From NCBI GenBank assembly GCA_964479625.1, contig CAYZMS010000059.1, positions 1 through 9,119 on the forward strand: a stretch of 9,119 nt of DNA, read 5' to 3'. The notes beneath the pieces are model-generated. The model saw nothing but the letters and a program-made list of their open reading frames with translations. It did not search any database and was not told where the DNA came from. This stretch comes from CAYZMS01 sp964479625 (GTDB lineage Bacteria; Bacteroidota; Bacteroidia; Chitinophagales; Saprospiraceae). The stretch's first letter is position 1. Each line of letters starts with the position of its first letter. Shown here piece after piece: positions 6,302 to 9,119 of the stretch. A program made the position numbers and the translations under genes.

Positions 6302-7084
6302 CTACCACCGAATAATTCCCTCCAAATACGTTACGGCTGAACCTTCAAGCAGGACGCGGTCTTCATTGACTTCTACCTGAAGATAACCTTTCCTGGACTT
6401 TCCCTGCACTGCCGAAAGGCGCTTTTTATTTAATTGTTCGGCCCAGTAGGGAGCAAGCAGGGTATGAGCAGAACCCGTTACCGGGTCTTCGTTTATGCCG
6501 TAAGCGGGATAAAAACAGCGGGAAGCAAAGTCTGTGGTAGAGCCTGGTACCGTTACGATAAGGCCGCGGGCCTCCAGGCTTTCTATCTTTTGAAAGTCAG
6601 GCTTAAGGTTCTGTAAGTCTTGTTCGCTTTCTATTCGAACGAGTAGATCATCTGTGCCTTTTAAAACAGCGGAGGGTTTAAGGCCTAGTGCCTGGTGGAC
6701 TATTGAGTCGAAAGCAAGAGGGTGGGGGCGATCCAGGGGGAAATCCATGGCATAGCCTGTGGCGGTCTTTTTCACCGTTAATTTGCCGGCAAGCGTACGG
6801 AATTCAATCTGGGGTTGATTAAACTCTAAATGTTCATATAGAACATGAGCGGCAGCCAGGGTGGCGTGTCCGCAGAGCCTTACTTCCTTAGTTGGCGTGA
6901 ACCATCTCAAGTGAAAACCGCCTTCCTCCTCTACAAAATAAGCCGTTTCGGATAGGTTATTCTCTGCGGCGATAGCCTGCAGGCTGGCATCTGGTAACCA
7001 GTCTTCCAGGGGAATCACCGCTGCGGGGTTGCCCTCGAAAACCTGTTTAGCGAAAGCATCTACCTGAAATAAACGGAATTCCAT
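6302..7084 (-). CDS. PhzF-family isomerase/epimerase
   Basis: A 260-residue member of the PhzC/PhzF family (Pfam PF02567), a diaminopimelate-epimerase-like fold with two similar halves. Motifs present: FQVDAFAKQVFEGNPAAV (6-23), NLSETAYF with the catalytic Glu46 (43-50; Glu45 in Pseudomonas PhzF), RWFTPTKEVRLCGHATLAAA (60-79), and NEDPVTGSAH (198-207) in the second half. PhzF itself isomerises trans-2,3-dihydro-3-hydroxyanthranilate in phenazine synthesis, but no other phenazine genes are here and most family members have unknown substrates, so a phenazine role is not supported. The start lies one base after the tyrS stop, so both genes are almost certainly on one transcript. Confidence 0.93.
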   Translation of the reverse strand: MEFRLFQVDAFAKQVFEGNPAAVIPLEDWLPDASLQAIAAENNLSETAYFVEEEGGFHLRWFTPTKEVRLCGHATLAAAHVLYEHLEFNQPQIEFRTLAGKLTVKKTATGYAMDFPLDRPHPLAFDSIVHQALGLKPSAVLKGTDDLLVRIESEQDLQNLKPDFQKIESLEARGLIVTVPGSTTDFASRCFYPAYGINEDPVTGSAHTLLAPYWAEQLNKKRLSAVQGKSRKGYLQVEVNEDRVLLEGSAVTYLEGIIRW

Positions 7085-7085
7085 A

Positions 7086-8351
7086 CTATTCAGCTATTAG
7101 CATGAATTTATTTTTCTTTCCATTTTCGATCATCAGAAATTTTCCATGTAACAACTGCTCTGCGATTACCTCCGCTTCATGGGAAGTGATCTTTTCCTTA
7201 TTGACGGAAATCGCATTATTCATGATCGCCTTTCGGGCTTCTCCCTTTGAACTGAGCATAGTTGTATGCTCTGCAAGCAGGTCCACGATATTAACCCGGT
7301 TTTTTAAGACCTCCGATTTAATAGGGTAGGAAGGGATCTCTTCAGCGACGGTAGAAAGTTCTTCCGCTTGCATTTTCAACAACTCTTCTTTTCCGGCCTT
7401 GCGGTTAAAGAGCAATTGAGAAACATTTTGTACGGAATTGAAGGCTGCTTCTCCATGAATGCGTTTGGTCAATTCCTCCGCCAGCAGGCGCTTTTGCTCC
7501 TGTGGGTTTTCCGCTGCCTCCAGGCTTTCGATGTCTTCCTTTTCCCGGAAGGAGAAATAGCGCAGCAGCTTACCCAGGTCTGCGTCGGCAGTATTGATCC
7601 AGAATTGATAGAACTTATAAGGGGAAGTCATCTTGGGACCCAGCCAAATATTGCCTTCCTCTGATTTCCCGAATTTCTTCCCATCGGCTTTGGTCAGCAG
7701 GGGGGTGGTCATGGCATAGGCTTTTTTGCTTAAATTCCTACGAATAAATTCTGTACCCGAAGTGATGTTGCCCCATTGATCGGATCCTCCCATTTGCAGG
7801 ATGCAATTTTCCTGTTCAAATAAACATTGGAAATCATAGGCCTGGAGCAGTTGATAACTGAATTCGGTAAAGGAAATACCGGTTTCAATGCGTTTTCGAA
7901 CCGACTCTTTAGAGCTCATATAATTAACAGTCAATGTTTTACCTACCGTTCGAAGGAAATCCAGTACATTCATTGAGCTATAGAAATCCAGGTTATTGAT
8001 CACCCTGGCAGCTTGTGGTCCTTCAAAATCCAGCAATTGTTTAAACTGCTCCACTTGATGAGACAGATTGGTATCGAGTTCCTCAAAAGACTTGAGTTGT
8101 CTCTCCTGATCCTTCCCGGAAGGATCGCCCACCCGGCCCGTCGCCCCACCCATTAAAACGATCGGCCGGTTACCAGTTCTTTGAAAAAAGCTAAGGATCA
8201 TGACCTGGACATAATTCCCTATCGTCAGGGAAGGAGCTGTAGGATCAAAACCGATATACCCGGTAACTGGACCCTTCTTGAACACTTCTTCGAGGCCTGG
8301 GGTAGTATCCTGTAACATACCTCTCCAGGTAAGTTCTTCAATGAAATTCAT
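7086..8351 (-). CDS. tyrS: Tyrosyl-tRNA synthetase
   Basis: A cytosolic class I synthetase that activates tyrosine with ATP and charges tRNA-Tyr. At 421 residues it is normal length and aligns end to end with the Geobacillus enzyme. Visible features: Y32 and the FDPT motif (35-38), GGATGRVGDPSGK (68-80), NYMSSKESVRKRIETGISF (143-161), YQLLQAYDFQ (166-175), GGSDQWGN (188-195), the KMSKS loop as KFGKS (226-230) and a C-terminal S4 RNA-binding domain (about 353-420, GEARKAIMNNAISVNKEKI). The HIGH motif reads T-I-G-N (43-46): Thr43 replaces His45 and Asn46 replaces His48 of the Geobacillus enzyme, while Thr40 is kept as Thr38. It is the first gene of a tyrS-phzF pair. No T-box-like leader is evident in the 127 bases upstream. 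Confidence 0.97.
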   Translation of the reverse strand: MNFIEELTWRGMLQDTTPGLEEVFKKGPVTGYIGFDPTAPSLTIGNYVQVMILSFFQRTGNRPIVLMGGATGRVGDPSGKDQERQLKSFEELDTNLSHQVEQFKQLLDFEGPQAARVINNLDFYSSMNVLDFLRTVGKTLTVNYMSSKESVRKRIETGISFTEFSYQLLQAYDFQCLFEQENCILQMGGSDQWGNITSGTEFIRRNLSKKAYAMTTPLLTKADGKKFGKSEEGNIWLGPKMTSPYKFYQFWINTADADLGKLLRYFSFREKEDIESLEAAENPQEQKRLLAEELTKRIHGEAAFNSVQNVSQLLFNRKAGKEELLKMQAEELSTVAEEIPSYPIKSEVLKNRVNIVDLLAEHTTMLSSKGEARKAIMNNAISVNKEKITSHEAEVIAEQLLHGKFLMIENGKKNKFMLIAE

Positions 8352-8478
8352 AGCCGGTACTTTCTATCGTTTAGTTCATTTTCGGACGATCTATGGCCGC
8401 AAAATACTGCAATTTTATAGAATCCTTAACCAACTGATGCTTTCAAAGTCTTGTTACGCTTAAAAAACAAAATTTTCG

Positions 8479-9030
8479 ATGAAAAACCCAATCGTATTAT
8501 TCGCTTTGTGCTGCTTGCTGGGGAGCACAACTGCCTGTCAGGCTCAATCTAATTCGACCACCCCTATTAGCGAGGGAAAGCAAATGGATCTGCCTGAAGG
8601 CGTTTTTATATCTCTCGAAGGAGATACCCTGGAGCCCTTAATGCATACCAATGAATACTGGAAAGATAAACTGGATGCAGAAGAGTACCGTGTTATCCGC
8701 CTGGATGGTACCGAGCGCGCTTTCACCGGGAAGTATTGGGATAATAAGAAAGTCGGAGTCTATACCTGTGCCGCCTGCAGCCTTCCCTTGTTTGACAGTA
8801 AAACGAAATACCGCTCCGGTACCGGCTGGCCCAGCTACTACGAACCCATCCGGGCAGATCACGTAGCGGAAAAGGAAGATAACACCTATGGTATGGTTCG
8901 AATTGAAGTGGAATGCGCTCGCTGTGGCGGGCATTTAGGGCATGTATTTGAAGATGGGCCCCAGCCCACGGGGCTGCGCTATTGCATTAATGGGACCAGC
9001 CTGGATTTTATCCCGGAAGAAGAGCAATAA
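8479..9030 (+). CDS. msrB: Peptide methionine-(R)-S-oxide reductase, exported, probable lipoprotein
   Basis: This enzyme reduces the R isomer of methionine sulfoxide in oxidised proteins. The first 20 residues form a lipoprotein-type signal ending STTAC, with Cys20 the likely lipidated residue, so it probably acts in the periplasm. The -3 position is Thr rather than Leu, an imperfect lipobox. The MsrB domain spans about 58-178: YWKDKLDAEEYRVIR (60-74), zinc ligands Cys97/Cys100 (CAAC) and Cys146/Cys149 (CARC), SGTGWPSYYEP (113-123), GGHLGHVFEDGPQPTGLRYC (150-169) and catalytic Cys169 in RYCIN. At Thr115 many MsrB enzymes have the resolving cysteine (GCGWPS), so regeneration must use another route. 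The start gives the signal peptide directly. It is divergent from tyrS across 127 bases. Confidence 0.95.
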   Translation: MKNPIVLFALCCLLGSTTACQAQSNSTTPISEGKQMDLPEGVFISLEGDTLEPLMHTNEYWKDKLDAEEYRVIRLDGTERAFTGKYWDNKKVGVYTCAACSLPLFDSKTKYRSGTGWPSYYEPIRADHVAEKEDNTYGMVRIEVECARCGGHLGHVFEDGPQPTGLRYCINGTSLDFIPEEEQ

Positions 9031-9073
9031 GTATTTGGCATGGAGTGCTTCAAGGTACCTCCTGAAACATGAG

Positions 9074-9096
9074 TCATCCCGAATTTTTTGGGATGA
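9074..9096. terminator. Hairpin downstream of msrB
   Basis: TCATCCC (9074-9080) and GGGATGA (9090-9096) are perfect inverted copies. The stem can extend inward (a G-U pair and two A-T pairs) to ten pairs with a TTT loop. It lies 43 bases after the msrB stop, a suitable place for a terminator, but AAAAAG follows it rather than a T run. It could also act for a gene entering from the right, or be a dispersed genomic repeat. Confidence 0.45.
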
Positions 9097-9119
9097 TGAA
9101 AAAGAAAGGCCTTCTGTGT

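Noticed and set aside
6302..7084. Phenazine biosynthesis locus
   Set aside because: Only a PhzF-family protein is present; no other phz genes lie nearby and the family is functionally broad.

Overview
The window reads as chromosomal DNA from a member of the Bacteroidota. The evidence is the signal-peptide style of its exported proteins, two exact matches to the phylum's TAnnTTTG -7 promoter element, A-rich leaders without obvious Shine-Dalgarno sites, and protein types common in this phylum (LysM plus double-psi barrel protein, lipoprotein-type MsrB). Genus or family cannot be fixed from the sequence. I see no tRNA, rRNA, CRISPR array, insertion sequence or phage gene.

Layout. At the left (64-1459, minus) lies a class C beta-lactamase-like serine hydrolase broken by a frameshift near 1310 and an in-frame TAG at 736-738. 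Next (1674-2768, minus) is an apparently intact GluR0-type ligand-gated potassium channel: signal peptide, split periplasmic binding domain and a TVGYGD pore. Then comes an exported LysM/RlpA-like protein (2875-3804, minus), divergent across only 34 bases from kdsB (3839-4570, plus). kdsB makes CMP-Kdo for lipopolysaccharide and is translationally coupled to a 78-residue two-helix membrane protein (4567-4803). A 235-residue helical protein of unknown function (4807-5514, minus) converges on that pair.

After a 282-base gene-free stretch come a secreted LprI/DUF1311 protein (5797-6213, minus) and a tyrS-phzF pair (8351 to 6302, minus) separated by one base. Divergent from tyrS is a methionine sulfoxide reductase B with a probable lipoprotein signal (8479-9030, plus), followed by a hairpin near the right edge.

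Much of the window concerns the cell envelope: Kdo activation, a LysM/DPBB wall protein, a ligand-gated channel, an LprI-domain protein and an exported repair enzyme. The rest is housekeeping. The points most worth a second look are the channel, whose ligand pocket lacks the usual acidic residue by hand alignment; the TyrRS HIGH motif read as T-I-G-N; and a near-identical element at the same distance upstream of two unrelated minus-strand genes, with an extra copy and an inverted repeat upstream of the unknown one.
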